Assembly (NCBI GenBank): GCA_020747065.1
Contig: JAGMVK010000006.1
Coordinates: 124,001-188,000 of the forward strand
DNA from: Cadophora sp. MPI-SDFR-AT-0126
Taxonomy: Eukaryota > Ascomycota > Leotiomycetes > Helotiales > Ploettnerulaceae
Reading direction: 5' to 3'
Length of the DNA: 64,000 nucleotides
Numbering within the stretch: the stretch's first letter is position 1; each line of letters opens with the position of its first letter. The translations under genes and the position numbers were made by a program. The notes under the pieces were generated by a model. It was given only the letters and a program-made list of their open reading frames with translations. It did no database searches and had not been told where the DNA came from. Positions 11,567-23,779 of the stretch are shown here, in pieces.

Positions 11567-12397
11567 CTAAAATGCCTCTTATGTTCATGACTCATTCGTT
11601 ATCCACCCTTGAATTTAATTTTCATACAAAAGTCAACAGGGATGGACTGTCATCCCTCCTTGCACTACCAACTGCTTCATCAACAAACCCACCACAGAAG
11701 GAGCTTCTCGGCTTCCCCCCACTGGCCTTAGCTCCAATATCTCGACGCTAGGTTAGCCACGCTTGTTGCGGTAAGAAGTGACGCTTTAAGCGTGACACTT
11801 CACATGATAAGTATAGTGCTCGCTAGGTCAACCTTGACCAGCACCTTACCCCTAATGTTAGATTTAGAATTATCAACTTCTAAAACAATCAATATAATCA
11901 TACCTTAGATGTTAAACAGCTTTGCTGTACAGAATTAGTTACACACGACACATAGGTACGTGATGATTAACTTACAGCACGCTAACCCTGCCTTCATGTA
12001 GGCGAACATTGGGCATTCCTAAGGTGAGGCAACTATTCGCGTGCTTTATACTAGGCTGGGACTTTTCACTGAATTAGGACTAGAAGGAATTGTAGGGCTA
12101 CTTATGTGCATTACCTGTGTGATGAATCGAGACGCTCACCATTTTCCACTTCTGATCCCGGCTGCTTGAACCTGAGCTTTCTTAGCCCACAAGATCCCAT
12201 CTTCTCGGGGCCTTTCCTAAAATATTTTCCATGCTTCCACTTTCCAATGGGAGTCGCGGTAAGTTATTGTTCTAGCTTGGCACCACTGGATGGACTCGAG
12301 AGAATTGAGGATGCCCCTAAGCCTCATATATGGGATTTCCTCCCCCCGAAACTCGGGGATCCCCACAAACTCTGGGTCGACTTTCAAAGGGGCAATA
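11567..12397. other. Intergenic, no gene recognised
   Basis: GC-normal sequence without a recognisable domain. The ORFs at 11299-11751 and 12106-12489 have no family features and overlap transposon ends. A palindromic stretch TTAGCGTGACACTTCACATG near 11795 and several short inverted repeats are present, but nothing I can name. Confidence 0.3.
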
Positions 12398-13134
12398 AGT
12401 CCCCACCCCCCCACCCCCCCCCCGTTCCGCGCACCCTTTTATACCAAAAACAGCGATTTTCACTTAATAATATCTTTATAAAACATTAATAAAAACTTAT
12501 AAAATTAATAATATATAATATTTATATATATATTACTTTAAATATAATATATAAGCTAGTTCTAATTAAGCAATTCTCTTAGATTTAAAATTTAAAAAAT
12601 ACCATACAAAAGTGACTAAAATTAATTTATGATTAAACAAATATAAATACTTTAAAAAAGGACGATTGTAACCGATAAGACTACTGATTTAGGATTTTCA
12701 GCTATTATATAATTGTATTAGTAGTTGTTAATATACATTAGAATAGACACTTTTAGACCCTTGTAAAACAGTTATTTTAAAATTATAATATAACTACTAA
12801 TGAAATTGCTTAGTAATTAAAAAACTGTTATAAGGACTCTATTTATTATTATATATATCTATTTCAAAGTACTTATAACTATAGAATTAAAAGTTATTTT
12901 TAGCCACTTTTATATGGTGTTTCTTAAAATTTAAATTAATAAGAATTACCCGATTGAAGCTAGCTTAAAGTAAATATACGAGGTTGTGTATATATAAATA
13001 TTCTAGATTTAAAATTTTATTTAATTTAATTAAGGATTCGTTGAGTTATAAAAGTGCAAAAACCGCTGTTTTTGCCTTAAAGAGCGCGCGGAATAAGGGG
13101 GTGCGCGGAAGGGGGGGGGGGGGGGGTGGGGACT
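12398..13134. mobile_element. 737-bp MITE with C/G-rich terminal inverted repeats and TA duplication
   Basis: The left end reads TA|AGTCCCCACCCCCC...TTCCGCGCACCC and the right end is its inverse, GGGTGCGCGGAA...GGGGTGGGGACT|TA. The TA target duplications are at 12396-12397 and 13135-13136. Just inside, CCAAAAACAGCG (left) pairs with CGCTGTTTTTG (right). The interior is AT-rich, with no transposase frame. The right TIR contains a 16-base G run (13111-13126). The TA duplication and TIR resemble Fot/pogo (Tc1-mariner superfamily) elements, so this is probably a non-autonomous derivative. The same TIR start recurs at 23780. Confidence 0.8.
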
Positions 13135-13136
13135 TA

Positions 13137-16100
13137 CTTAGGAAATAACGAAGATTACTTCTTAAAAGGTTTATAATAAGTTAATAAAGCTTAATTAAAG
13201 ATATAAAAGATTAACTTATAATATTAAAGTATATTAATATAATATTAAAATTAACCTTTAAGAATCGAGGGTAAGAGTAAGGCTTTGCGAAATACTAAAA
13301 GTAACTTTTAGTAGTGTATAAACGATAACTTACGATAATAAAGTATTAGAGAATAAAATATATTACAAAGACTTGCGAAAAAAAGCTAAATTTAATTATT
13401 TAAGGAAAAGTAAGCAAGGTAATACTTATAAAACGTTATTATAATAGTTAAGTAATAGCGAAAAAGAGATAATAAACTCTATTAACGAAGCCGAAATCGT
13501 AGTAAGAGCGCAGAAGACAACTTAAAGAGTATAAGATGCTTAAACGTTAATAGTATTATAACTCTTAGGTATATTAAAGTTAAGGCTAACTAAGCTTATT
13601 ATTAATTGCTTAAAAGACTTTACCTTAGTAGTAAAGAACTATAGCGGGGTCGATTTAAGAGATAAGGCTAGTATCAAAGAAAAGTTTGCTTTTTTTTTTA
13701 AAAACGTTGTAATAATTAAGAAGTATTTAAGGGACGTTACTTAATTAATAAGAGAAGAAGAGAAAAAGGTAAAGACGTATTAAGGTACTAGAAAGAAGAT
13801 ATAGTATTAAGGAAAGGTATTATAATTAAAAAATTAAAGTTAGAAAATTAGTAAGAAAGATTCGATCTTATATAAAGGAGTTAAAAGGAACTAAGTGAAA
13901 CGATTATTTGCTTCAAAGGTAATAAGTTAATAATCACGAGACTTTGTATGTATTAGTTACATAATATTTTGCTAATGATTTAAGACGCTTTAATTAGTTG
14001 TTTACTTCTTTTTGATATATATTGCTCGAGGGCGAGCAAAGTCTTTAAAGAAAGGGACGCATATAGTGGAGACAGCCCCTGATTTCTTTTGTCACATGAC
14101 TACGCCGGTTCTTCGCATATATAAAGAGTTAAATACTTAATTACAAAACGTTAAGAACGTAATACTATATATATTTTATTAATAAAACTTTCTCTCTTAC
14201 CCTTCTTTACTAATTTATACTCTTTAAATATGTAATATCTTTGGATTTAATTAATTTATTATTTTACAAAGCTAGGGAAACCTCTAGTGGCTCGCTGTAT
14301 ACTACCCTCTTATTATGTGGATTAGGATTCGTCCCTCCCACAGTATTATTCTTCTTAACCTCTTAATTGTGGTTATATATCTCGTATCAATAAGATAAAA
14401 GTCGACGACAATAAAGGCTCTAATTTTAATAGCAAGGTTATAAATATTAATAATAAAGATGCTGATTTGCTTATAAAGGAACTTACCTTTCGAGTAAAAA
14501 ACTTAGCTTAAGAAAAGACTCCTTCTTAAGTATAATACGAGATATACGACATCTTAACTTTATAAAGCTTCTTAAAAGACAGGCACTTATTACTCGTATT
14601 ACTCTTTCTAAGAATAGCTTTTTATATAAGCTGCCTACTCTTCTCGATTCCGGTAATATTTGTCTTGCCCAGACCGTCGAGCTCGATGGGGGTGTTAATC
14701 CCATCGTACTGGAGACGCGAGCTGGTGCTTGGGCTCGACGGGTGGTTCGATGAACCTCTTTTCTAGAATGCGAGACTAAGAAAAACGAAAAGATATCTTG
14801 TTGAAAAAATCACATGAAATAGCGGTGTTTTGCATTATTAATATGATATTAATCGGCTATCTTATTAATTATAAATCTATTTATTTAAACTCGTGATTAT
14901 TAACTGAAGAACAAATCATAAGTCTTTAATCTTATAGCTTTAGAAGATATATTTCTTATAGAAGCTAAGTATAGCACTTTTCTAACTCGATATTCATTGT
15001 ATTAATATACTCCTGTTCTTAGTGTATATAGAGAACTAAGAGCTAATGTAAAGATAAAGAGCGATATTTAAACAAGCGTATTAGTATTTAAAGAGAAATT
15101 TGTTAATTTCGCACCAGATGCATCTCTTGCTTAAAGCTTATTATTAAGTAATTGTTATTATAATAGCCCAAGATACCTGAAAACAATTAGTAATTAGTTA
15201 TATTTTCTAAGATATATATATATATATATAATATACTTTACGGAACAAAGAAGCTCGATTATAGACTCAAGTTATTAATATATTTGCCGAATTGCCACTT
15301 AATAATGTATAAGATAATAAAATAATTTAAAGTTGTGTCACTGATAATTATGTTACTAAACTTAAATAATAAAGGAATATTATAATAAAAAAGTAAGTTT
15401 AGCTTGAAAAAAGTTTAGTAGAATGTTATTTCAGCGTTACTTATGCTTATGAAAAGACTGCCGGTCTGCTAATTAGTTATAAGTGCACTTAGCTAATAAA
15501 ATCCCTAACGTTCGGTATAAAAATTACTTTTATTTAAAAGCTTTTTAATTTTATTAACGTACTTTTCGTTATTAAAGTTACTCGTTAATTTTTATATAAT
15601 AACATATTATAATTATCTAGGTAAAATATAATTTAGTATATCACGAGGTATTTTTATCAAGTCGGCGCTTACGTTTTAATTCTCTTAAAAACTGTTATTA
15701 TTTATAATAATAATAAAAATATATAATTTCTTAGAAATTAATTTTAAGAATATATAAATATTGTTATAGCTCTCGACACCGCTGGCATTTATCTAAGACT
15801 TAATATACGTATTATTTAATTATATAAACAATTTATATCCGCTTTTATTAATAATAATAATATAAAACGTAAATTCAGATCTTTTTATTATAAATAAACC
15901 TTGGTAAATCAGCGCACCGGTATAGTATTTATATTCAGATAAGTAAAGCGAGGTAAAGGTTTTAAGTAAAAATAAATTATTATTTGTATTATAATTTATA
16001 ATAATTCAGTTGCTATTATTATATAATAGCGATAACTCTAGTAAATTATTTAATTCTTTTTATTTAAGCGTCGCTAAGTTAAAAAGGATAATAATAAGAG

Positions 16101-16340
16101 TAAAGTAATAAAAGACATTAGTCTATTTTCTGGTTATATAATCTGTAATAGAAAAGATTATTTCGTTATTAAACTTACACACATTCAAAAACTAGAATAT
16201 GCGAGTAGCTTAATGATCCACTTACCCAGTGGTTAGGTGGACATACTTAGGTCCGTAGGGTGGGGTAGGCAAAAAGGTGATTGGCTACTATACTACAGGA
16301 GGCCCTCATTGGCAATAGGCCTCAGAAGTGCGATATGCAA
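13137..16340. repeat. RIP-mutated repeat region, family unresolved
   Basis: AT-rich, stop-dense sequence in all frames. The part around 14050-14340 (promoter-like, then GTGGCTCGCTGTATACTACCCTC) followed by a degenerate forward ORF start near 14395 looks like an LTR-to-gag junction of a retroelement. I found no second LTR. The block 14636-14755 is GC-normal and reads L-D-S-G-N-I-C-L-A-Q-T-V-E-L-D-G-G, without a match I recognise. 15200-15235 holds an AT microsatellite. Confidence 0.35.
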
Positions 16341-17583
16341 CAAAAAAGATCACTTTTGCGCAGCGAATAATAAACCGGAGGAGTCATTCAATAGTGTCAG
16401 CTGCTCCAGATGATATGTTGCGTCTAGTTTGTTGTTGGCGGAGGTCGGGATTTCCATGGCTTCTGTTAACCGACCTTTGTTTGACAGGTAATCAATATCG
16501 GTAGTCTTGAAATCATCAAGTTGGAGATAGAGCACACGGCTGTTTTCTCAATCCTTTCGGTCTTCGAGTGTCGAATCGGGTGGGGTAAGTAGGAACAGAT
16601 CTCATGAGTACGCCTGAACCGCAAGGACATTTCTTACTAGTTCCAAATCATTGCGTCGATATAAAAGCAGCATTAGTTCCAAGACCCTCTATTTTTCATT
16701 GTCCCGTCAATTATTTGAATTATTAGATATTATCCCAAGATGTTCTAGTTCGTTCGCCAAGCTAAGAGTTTCATCTTCATTTTGAGATCCCTGTCTTCAT
16801 TCGAATCGTTATTAGAGTTAAGATCAGACGGCGGGAATGTTACTTGATTATCTTTACCGTTTTCGGTATTATCATCCACGAAGTCCTCCTCAGATTCATC
16901 GGTTTCGTCCTCAGTCTTGCCCTCTTCTTTAGTACTATCATCCTCCTCTTCTTTTTCATCTTCCTCCTGTTCCTCACTTATTATCACTTTCATTCTTATA
17001 GTCCTCCTTGTCGTAACCCTAATCTTCGTCTTCCTGTTTATCCTTCCCTTCTTTCTCCTCATCTTCCTCGACGGCCTTGTTTAAGCTATTTCGTAGGCTA
17101 GTTGGATTTCGACTACTTAAGATGAGGCTACTCTTTATTTTTCGTTACGTGGGTGTGGTTATATTTATATCGCGGGTAGGGCTAATAACCATATTATAAC
17201 TTGGGGAGTTCTATAGCAACCCTCTAGTAAATTTTATATAGAATGTTTAATTTCAAATTATACCGTACCGTAGATCTAGTAAATTATTTGCTCGAAAGCT
17301 GCTAACTTAATAATGAAAACCACTTGCGGATTTGCAAGATTTGGCACATTTCCGGTTGTTGACCCGCCATTAAGCAGGAAGCGTTCTCGAACTTTGACTA
17401 TACCTAGGGCTACCCAAATGACAAAAATCTGCACTAACAATATTGAGCTTCAGTAGTCATCCGAATATGGCTTATAAACATAAAGACAGCATAAGAGGAG
17501 ACTTTAGAATCCAATCCGACTGTAATAAATACTGTAAATAGATTCTTTCTTTAAATCTTACTACTAGACGCTGCCTATTATGA
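16341..17583 (-). other. Relic island with an acidic low-complexity ORF
   Basis: GC returns to near normal. Reverse ORF 16745-17062 (105 codons) is mostly Glu/Asp/Lys and reads like an acidic tail, with no domain. Reverse ORF 16350-16535 contains D-D-F-K-T-T-D-I-D-Y-L-S-N-K-G, which weakly resembles a segment of fungal Zn2Cys6 transcription factors. I could not join them into one gene. 17100-17580 is AT-rich with nothing recognisable. Confidence 0.25.
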
Positions 17584-18047
17584 ATCCCTATACTAACCAT
17601 TACTGGGGCCACCGGCTTTTTAGGCAAGGTGGTTGTTGAGGAACTTCTACGTCGGCGGAATGATTATAACATCACAAAGATTATACTCCTCATTCACAGC
17701 AATAAAAATATAAAAGCCTCTAAACACTTTGAAAAGCTTATTGCTACCTTATTATACTTTATAAATCTTCCACAAGACTAGTTAAACTACGTCAAGGTCA
17801 TCAATAGTAACCTCGCCCAAGAGCGTTGTGGGATTTAGAGTATTAACTATGTAGCTATCTATGAAAATGTTATGCACATTATTCATACAGCTGGATACAC
17901 AAAGTTTGACGGCACAATATTGGAGGCCTTGTCGTTTGACGTTGATAATGCTCTTCATGTACCCGAGGTTACTAAGGACTATCAAAACCTACTGCGTTTT
18001 GTCACTACGAGCACTGCCCACGTCACCCCCCTTCTGCCAAGCTAATT
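17584..18047 (+). pseudogene. Fatty acyl-CoA reductase-type NAD(P)-binding domain, RIP-inactivated fragment
   Basis: The forward frame begins I-T-G-A-T-G-F-L-G-K-V-V-V-E-E-L-L-R, the Rossmann nucleotide-binding start of the NAD_binding_4 (male sterility / fatty acyl-CoA reductase) family. It continues to H-I-I-H-T-A-G-Y-T-K-F-D and F-V-T-T-S-T-A-H-V, both typical of the family. Two internal TAG codons sit where CAG is expected, and a final TAA follows L-L-P-S. Only about 150 of the usual roughly 450 or more residues remain, so the gene is truncated at both ends. Intact enzymes reduce acyl-CoA to fatty alcohol; this copy cannot. Confidence 0.7.
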
Positions 18048-18048
18048 T

Positions 18049-18543
18049 ATGAATCTTTGGTCCACCTACCACAAAACCATGAGCTCAGTTTTCAATGCCT
18101 ACCAACCGGACGCAGTTTGGGATATTTTCAATCTAGCCGTCTTCCCTTGCCCTTCCGGAATTCGAGCAAATGCGAGTGTGCAAGCTGGACAGCCGACTTG
18201 GAGATATAGGTATTTTGGGAATTTTGAAGAGTTGAAGTTGACCGAGGTGCCGGATAGTAGGGCATATCATGCTTTGGAATTGGTGGGTTTTTTTTTTGGG
18301 ATACGGCGAGTGCTTTCGGGAATGTTTCGGTTTCGGAGGAGGCGAGATGTGTGGGGGGATATATGAGGGGTGCTTGGGTGGCTTTTGCGAAGGATTCTGA
18401 GAGGGGCTTGGAGAGGTTTGGGTGGCCTGAGTATGATCCAGGGAAGAAGACGCTGGTTAGGTTGGCGTATGATGATTCGGTTGGGAAGCATCTGGTGAAG
18501 CCGGAGATGTATGATGCTGCGTGTGATTCATTGGGTGGTTGAA
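18049..18543 (+). pseudogene. Carboxylesterase type B, C-terminal fragment with frameshift
   Basis: The frame from 18067 reads F-N-A-Y-Q-P-D-A-V-W and P-T-W-R-Y-R-Y-F-G-N-F, then Y-H-A-L-E-L, typical of the C-terminal third of fungal type-B carboxylesterases. At the ten-T run 18288-18297 the frame changes. The second frame continues as F-G-N, V-G-G-Y-M-R-G-A-W-V-A-F-A-K-D and F-G-W-P-E-Y, the family's C-terminal signature, ending at TGA 18540. The catalytic Ser and N-terminal two thirds are absent. The break is a one-base change in a homopolymer and could be an assembly error, but the missing N-terminus makes this a relic regardless. It abuts the acyl-CoA reductase relic. Confidence 0.75.
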
Positions 18544-18634
18544 ATACTTAGGAAACATGAGGGAACTGTATAGAATATGATATATCATTAATAGGTTTAA
18601 TTTCAATTTAAATGTTTACTCAACCTGATTTAAA

Positions 18635-19190
18635 TTAATAACCACTCCTCCCATCCACAACACCCTCAGCACCACCCCCTTTCCCAAACATCTCACACAA
18701 CCCATCCGTTATATCCTGAGGGCGTTCCCAAACCGCAAAATGACCTCCCTTATCATATGACTTGGAGAAACCACCGGACCTAACACAGCAGTCAGTAGCC
18801 CTACTCAACAAACCATTTAATTCCAAAAGCAACACACCTAGAGTACCCCACCAAGACTCAGGAGCATTCCCAATATCAACCGAAAAATCCGCCAAGCCGA
18901 GCGGGACATCGATATAAGACTGCACAACAGGGACAGTAATTATACTCCCATGTAAAGTCTTATAGTAATGATAACTACTTGCTTCCGGTCCCGCTGTGGA
19001 GAAGTAATAGATTGATACCCAGGTCAAGATCTCGTCTTCTGTCCAGGGGTAGTTGTTAGACCATGCTATTACTTTCTCGTAGATCCAAGCTAGCAAGGCG
19101 ACTGGAGAGTCGGCGTGTGGGAAAGCTATTGTTGCAGGCTTTTGGGTGTGGGGAGTTAGTTTTGGAGTCTTTGAAAAGGAGGGAGAACTA
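18635..19190 (-). pseudogene. Epoxide hydrolase (alpha/beta hydrolase), C-terminal fragment
   Basis: The reverse frame reads A-F-P-H-A-D-S-P-V-A-L-L-A-W-I-Y-E-K, then W-T-E-D-E-I-L-T-W-V-S-I-Y-Y-F-S-T-A-G-P-E-A-S and near the end D-K-G-G-H-F-A-V-W-E-R-P. That is the lid-to-catalytic-His segment of fungal epoxide hydrolases; the His in G-G-H-F is the catalytic one. The nucleophile Asp half is missing, and a roughly 25-residue segment (L-N-G-L-L-S-R-A-T-D-C-C) between L-G-V-L-L-L-E and D-K-G-G-H looks like an insertion. The stop is at 18635 and the frame fades out above 19190. Confidence 0.75.
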
Positions 19191-19550
19191 GTGCGTACTT
19201 TTCAATCAATGATCAGGTTTCTGAACTCAGTGAAGCGAAGTCGGTTGCTCTATGGTTAAACTGCAGGCTTGGTTGATAAATTTCTTCAAGCTTCCACGTC
19301 AAATTCGTCAACAAGATGCACAAGAATGAAAAAGCGCAGTCTCATCCACTTGCTCCCGACAAGCGGCCACCCCCCTTCCTCACCTCCTACCCTTCATAAA
19401 CACATCCTCGCAAGCCATCCCGGTCCCCTAACTCCTCACCCGTCATTCCCAATCACCACCGGGCTCCAAACTCCCCCATGCCAATCTGCAACCAAGCTCT
19501 TTTGAACGCGCCAGGTCTCTCCATATCAACTTTCCCAATTCTGTCACTAT
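19191..19550. other. Intergenic between two relics
   Basis: GC-normal, with Pro/Ser-rich low-complexity ORFs on the forward strand (19269-19505). I see no domain. Confidence 0.3.
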
Positions 19551-20588
19551 TCAAATCGTCGTCGTAGCCATCCCATAACCCCCTCCAAATCCAGCCTCCA
19601 ACTGCGGCATACTATCAGCCAACTCGCAAGCTTCTACAGCAGCTGGCCATAGCACAAAGCACTTCTTCTCAAATTCGCTTCTGCTGGCGCTGTTGTGTTC
19701 GAGAAATGCTGATGTCGGGGATGGGAAGTTGATGTATGGAGTTAGGAACTGTCGAAGTGCTGTGCGGAGGTTGCTTTTGTGGTGGATTGGCCTTGTGGCG
19801 AGGGAGGGAGGGAGGGGGTGAGGTAGATTTTTGTGGTTAGAGGGGGTGTGAGAAAGGGGAAGAGAGTACAGTAGGTGATGGGATAAGAGATGTGCAAGAA
19901 AACAAGACCAGTGGTGGTGACTCATAAACAAGAAAGTGGAAACTCACAGCCCAATTCCCAATCCTCCCAAACCTTCTCATCGCTTCCACCTTCCAGTGCC
20001 CCATTCTCGGCATCTAAACTTTTCTTCTCTTTTACACCTTCCGCTTCCACCATCAATTCCCTCCTCCTCAAATCCACAATCCCAAGCACACTCCCGTCCC
20101 GCTCTCCCACCGGGGCCATCACATCAACCTCCCTAATAACCGACAAGGGGACTCCCATCCTCTCCCCTCTTTCCCCTTCCCCCATTTCCATCCTCAACTT
20201 CTCACTCCCCCCCCCCCCAACGCCACAAACGTATCACTCGCTGCTTTCTCAATCCTCTCAAACCAGGTGTCCAAATCTGACAGCGTGTATGGGAATGGAA
20301 GCCCAGCCTTTCGGTAGATTTTTGGGTCGTTGAGGATTGAGAGGATGGTGGGCCCGTCGGTGTAATTGGGTGGTGTCAGGATTATGTTATTGTGGAAAGG
20401 GAGGCTGTGGAAAGGGGAGGCTGTGGAAGGGGGAATTGTTGACGTCGAATTCCATGTGGCGGGGTCTGAGGGAAGTGCGGGTTGAGTTTTCGCTTGCTGA
20501 GTGAGAAGTTTGATACTGAATTGAAAGGGATATTGAGAATAGAAGTGCGATCTTGAAGACTCCACAGAGAAATGACGAGGGCTAACAT
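19551..20588 (-). pseudogene. GNAT family N-acetyltransferase, probably inactive
   Basis: The reverse frame from ATG 20565 reads N-N-I-I-L-T-P-P-N-Y-T-D-G-P-T-I-L-S-I-L-N-D-P and D-L-D-T-W-F-E-R-I-E, the N-terminal half of fungal GNAT enzymes. At a 12-base C run (20207-20218 on +) the frame must shift to continue with G-V-P-L-S-V-I-R-E-V-D and V-L-G-I-V-D-L-R-R. A possible intron with GTGAGT donor near 19950 leads to F-L-E-H-N-S-A-S-R-S-E-F-E-K-K near the C-terminus. The acetyl-CoA-binding segment (Q/R-x-x-G-x-G/A, normally G-K-G-I-M) is not found, so even with the homopolymer repaired it is likely non-functional. Substrate unknown. Confidence 0.6.
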
Positions 20589-21038
20589 GGAGAGCCGGGG
20601 AATAAATAGAGTCTTGGAACCGAGTCGAGTGACTCAGGAACTCACCCTGGGTCGCCTCCAGACGGGGGTCAGGGGCTTTCGCTTAGCGTGTCTCACTGCC
20701 CCTTATCCTACCAGAAAATTCTATAATCACTTTTTTATCTGATGTATAGTAGAAGTTCTGTATCAATTGTTGAATCTTTAGAAAAGCATCAGGCTTTCTG
20801 TCGCAGCCTTGAAGGAGCCCTAAAACTCTTGGTCGCCCGATTCAAGATCTTGGCTGCATGTTTGGCGGGCCTGTCCAATACTGTGGCGGTGCTAACATGA
20901 GTATGCGGTGTGACACGTGGGAAGCAGCACCTCGAGTCAAATGTAACATAATATGAGGGATTAATCCTTCAGTCTCCCCAGGCACTCTTCTTAAAAGATC
21001 GTCTCTTCTCAACCCGGGGCCCCGTCGAACAGCTTCAT
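20589..21038 (+). promoter_or_regulatory. Upstream region of the DUF6536 gene
   Basis: Non-coding, GC-normal. The last 60 bases before ATG 21039 are pyrimidine-rich (CAGTCTCCCCAGGCACTCTTC, GTCTCTTCTCAACCC), as in many fungal promoters. No clear TATA box. Confidence 0.35.
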
Positions 21039-23516
21039 ATGAACGACATAGCTGCTCTCGAAAGGCCGCAATGGGTTGCTATGCAGTCCACGTCAACGTC
21101 GTCAAGTATGCCGCAGTCAAAGCTCGAGGCAGCTTACACCGAGGTTGGGATCAACAGCCGACTAATCTCTCCCAAACATTATTTCGGTGGGATAAAACGA
21201 ACACTGCAAGCCTTCCTTATCGTCGCCTGTGCAGTCCTCCTGGTCAATGTTACTTGGCTTGGCTACGCGAATGTGAAGTACGGAATCACTGACGGTTATG
21301 GGACGATTCGTCACGGCGACTGCGGCTCGGTCAAGAGCCTCAATACATGGCTACACTTCTTAATCAACACTTTGTCGACGCTGCTTCTGACTGGTAGTAA
21401 TGCCTATATGTCGGCGTTCTCGTCTCCTTCGAGAAAAGAGGTAGATCAGGCGCATCAGCGACGGAAGTTCTTGCAAGTTGGAGTGTTTAGCTTAGGGAAT
21501 CTGAGGAGGGTTTCAAAACGAAAGAGCTTAGTAGTTTTAGTATTGGGGATAAGTTCGGCTCCGTTTCATCTTTTGTAAGTCTGGAATGTCATGCCAAAAC
21601 GGATTGATGGAAAACTAATGATTCAGGTACAATTCCTTGGTCTTCACCTCTCTCTCTACCAACAACTACTATTGGTCCATCGTCACAGAGGACTTCCTCG
21701 CAGGTGCTCCCTTCAATCTAACTGGACCTTGGGTTCCACAATACTACAAGTCAAATACCACCGAACCGATATTCACAGCCACCCCACCCAACGACGAATT
21801 CACCGGCCTCGGCACCTTGACCCCTGCCCAAAACATGCAATTCGAACATACCTTCAACGATTACTTTGGAAACATCCAGCAGTCCGCATCATCATGGGAG
21901 CGCCTCGAGAACAAAGACTGCATCCAAGCCTACTCCAACGCCTTCGTCCCCTCCAGAAGAAACGTTGTTCTAGTATCAAGCGTCAAGAACAACACCAATT
22001 CCATTTTGAAATACAGAAGTTCAGACATAAGGATCGCCATGGACAGCAACTGGTGGATCTGCTCCAAGTATTTCCAAGACGGCGGCCACTTAACCTGCGT
22101 CCCAAACGACTATATCTCTAAAGCGAAGTCATGGAAAGTCTTCAATTATCCGATCGAATATTGTCTCAGCGAGAGGACGCCAGATGTCTGTGAGATCAAA
22201 TTCAGTATGACGATTATGCTGGTGGTGGTAGCGTCTAACGCGCTGAAGGTCCTGATGATGATTTGGGTGTTGTTTCGTTTTGATGCTGAGCAAATACTTG
22301 CTACGGTTGGAGATGCGGCTGCATCGTTTCTGGATATTGAGGATCCGACTACAGAGAGGATGTGTCTTGCGAACAAAAGGGAGATGCGGGACTTCTGGAA
22401 TGGGAGGGGAACTGCTAGACCTTTCAGCAAGGCTAGACGGCATTGGGGTTCTGCTGTGAGTAAGAAGCGCTGGCTTTTGTTCTTTTCTTCGTGAGTATTC
22501 ATATGTTGCGGGATTCGAGCAAGTCTAATTACTAGTAGGATGTTATTTGCATTTGGACTCATTGGCTTCTTTGCCGGATGGGGCTTCCGACATCTACAAA
22601 GTCGAGGCATTGGTCTTGATCCGACTAGCCTTTGGAGTCTTGGATTTGGGGAATTGAATCAGAATGCCTTGACGTTTGTTGGGAACGAGATTGGAACGAT
22701 ACATTTGGCTCTTATAGCCAACTCTCCTCAATTGATCTTGTCTATCATATACATGTTGTACATGGGCATTAGTAAGTTCTACTCCAGTTTTTCTGACCCC
22801 TTTATCGGATATAGTTCAAGTGTTATACTATAACAATCAAAAGCTAATTGAAATCATTAGCGAGCTCCATGTTTCTAGCGGCCGACTGGAGCAACTTTGC
22901 GTTTAGACCACAAACACTATTGGTCAGCAGCCGCCGTGGAAGACAGAGAGGGACTTGGCTCTTCGGCGCACCAATAAAATGGGGTCTCGCCTCCATAACA
23001 ATGCAGACCCTCCTGCATTGGTTCGTCTCACAATCTCTATTCATGGTCCAGCTCCAAGTCTACAACAAAGACGGCAGTCCACGAGGCTCAGACTACACAT
23101 GGGAGTTGGGTTCAATTCTCTCACAGGTCTCAAATTGCGGTTACTCTCCTGTTGCTATTATTTTTACTGTTGTTGCTGCCTGTGTACTGATGTTGAGTGC
23201 GGTGTTCTTTATGTGGAGGAGGTTTCCGGCAGGTGCTCCTCCGGTGGTATCGACTTGTAGTGCTGCTATTAGTGCGGCTTGTCATCCTACGCAGAGGATT
23301 GAGGGCATGAAGTACGGAGAGTTGAGATGGGGTGCGGTTGGTAGAGTTGAAGAGGGGATAGGTCACTGTTCTTTGGTACCAGCTGAGTTTTGGGATTCTG
23401 GTCAGGCTCATGAACCTGTAGAGGGAGTAATGTATGCAGGATTCCAGAGACATGAGCAGATGTTAAGGGGAGACATTCGCTGGGTCAAGTCGGTTAGGGT
23501 TCCACGAGAACTTTAG
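21039..23516 (+). CDS. DUF6536 multi-pass membrane protein
   Basis: Four exons (21039-21574, 21627-22490, 22539-22771, 22861-23516) give 762 residues; the three introns are 52, 48 and 89 nt, and every join keeps frame. Residues from about 45 to 190 are the DUF6536 domain: a first membrane segment (L-I-V-A-C-A-V-L-L-V-N-V), then H-G-D-C, T-W-L-H-F-L-I-N and S-T-L-L-L-T-G-S-N-A-Y-M, then A-P-F-H-L-L-Y-N-S-L-V-F, with T-E-D-F-L after it. A long extracellular loop with N-glycosylation sequons follows. Several membrane segments come near the C-terminus, including F-A-F-G-L-I-G-F-F-A-G-W-G-F and V-A-I-I-F-T-V-V-A-A-C-V-L-M-L. The family is common and expanded in filamentous ascomycetes; its function is unknown. 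The gene looks intact. Confidence 0.85.
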
Positions 23517-23779
23517 ATTGATCGACCAATAAACACTTAATATTTTGCTAGTGTGTTCGACAAGATTAGTACAAGGGGTTCTACTAGGGACAGGTTCTAT
23601 GTAAAACTATTTTGAGGCGGTTGGGTGGTGCCTCAGTGTTGTGGCAGTGCTGATTTGAAGCCAATGGGAGACAGATGTGGTTATGAGTTAGTAGGTTTCT
23701 TCTTCCGTCTTCCCTTTTTCCTCCTTACTTCTCTTAGGGTTAAAGGTTCATATTTTATTATCTTATCGCCGTAGCACTA
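23517..23779. other. 3' intergenic region up to a transposon end
   Basis: No gene. Contains the probable 3' UTR of the DUF6536 gene and ends with the TA (23778-23779) next to a transposon terminal repeat. Confidence 0.3.

Noticed and set aside
14483..14704. 73-codon reverse ORF
   Set aside because: Lies in RIP'd sequence with reduced stop density by chance; no domain.
18267..18491. Reverse ORF over the carboxylesterase relic
   Set aside because: Shadow frame; the forward frames carry the family signature.
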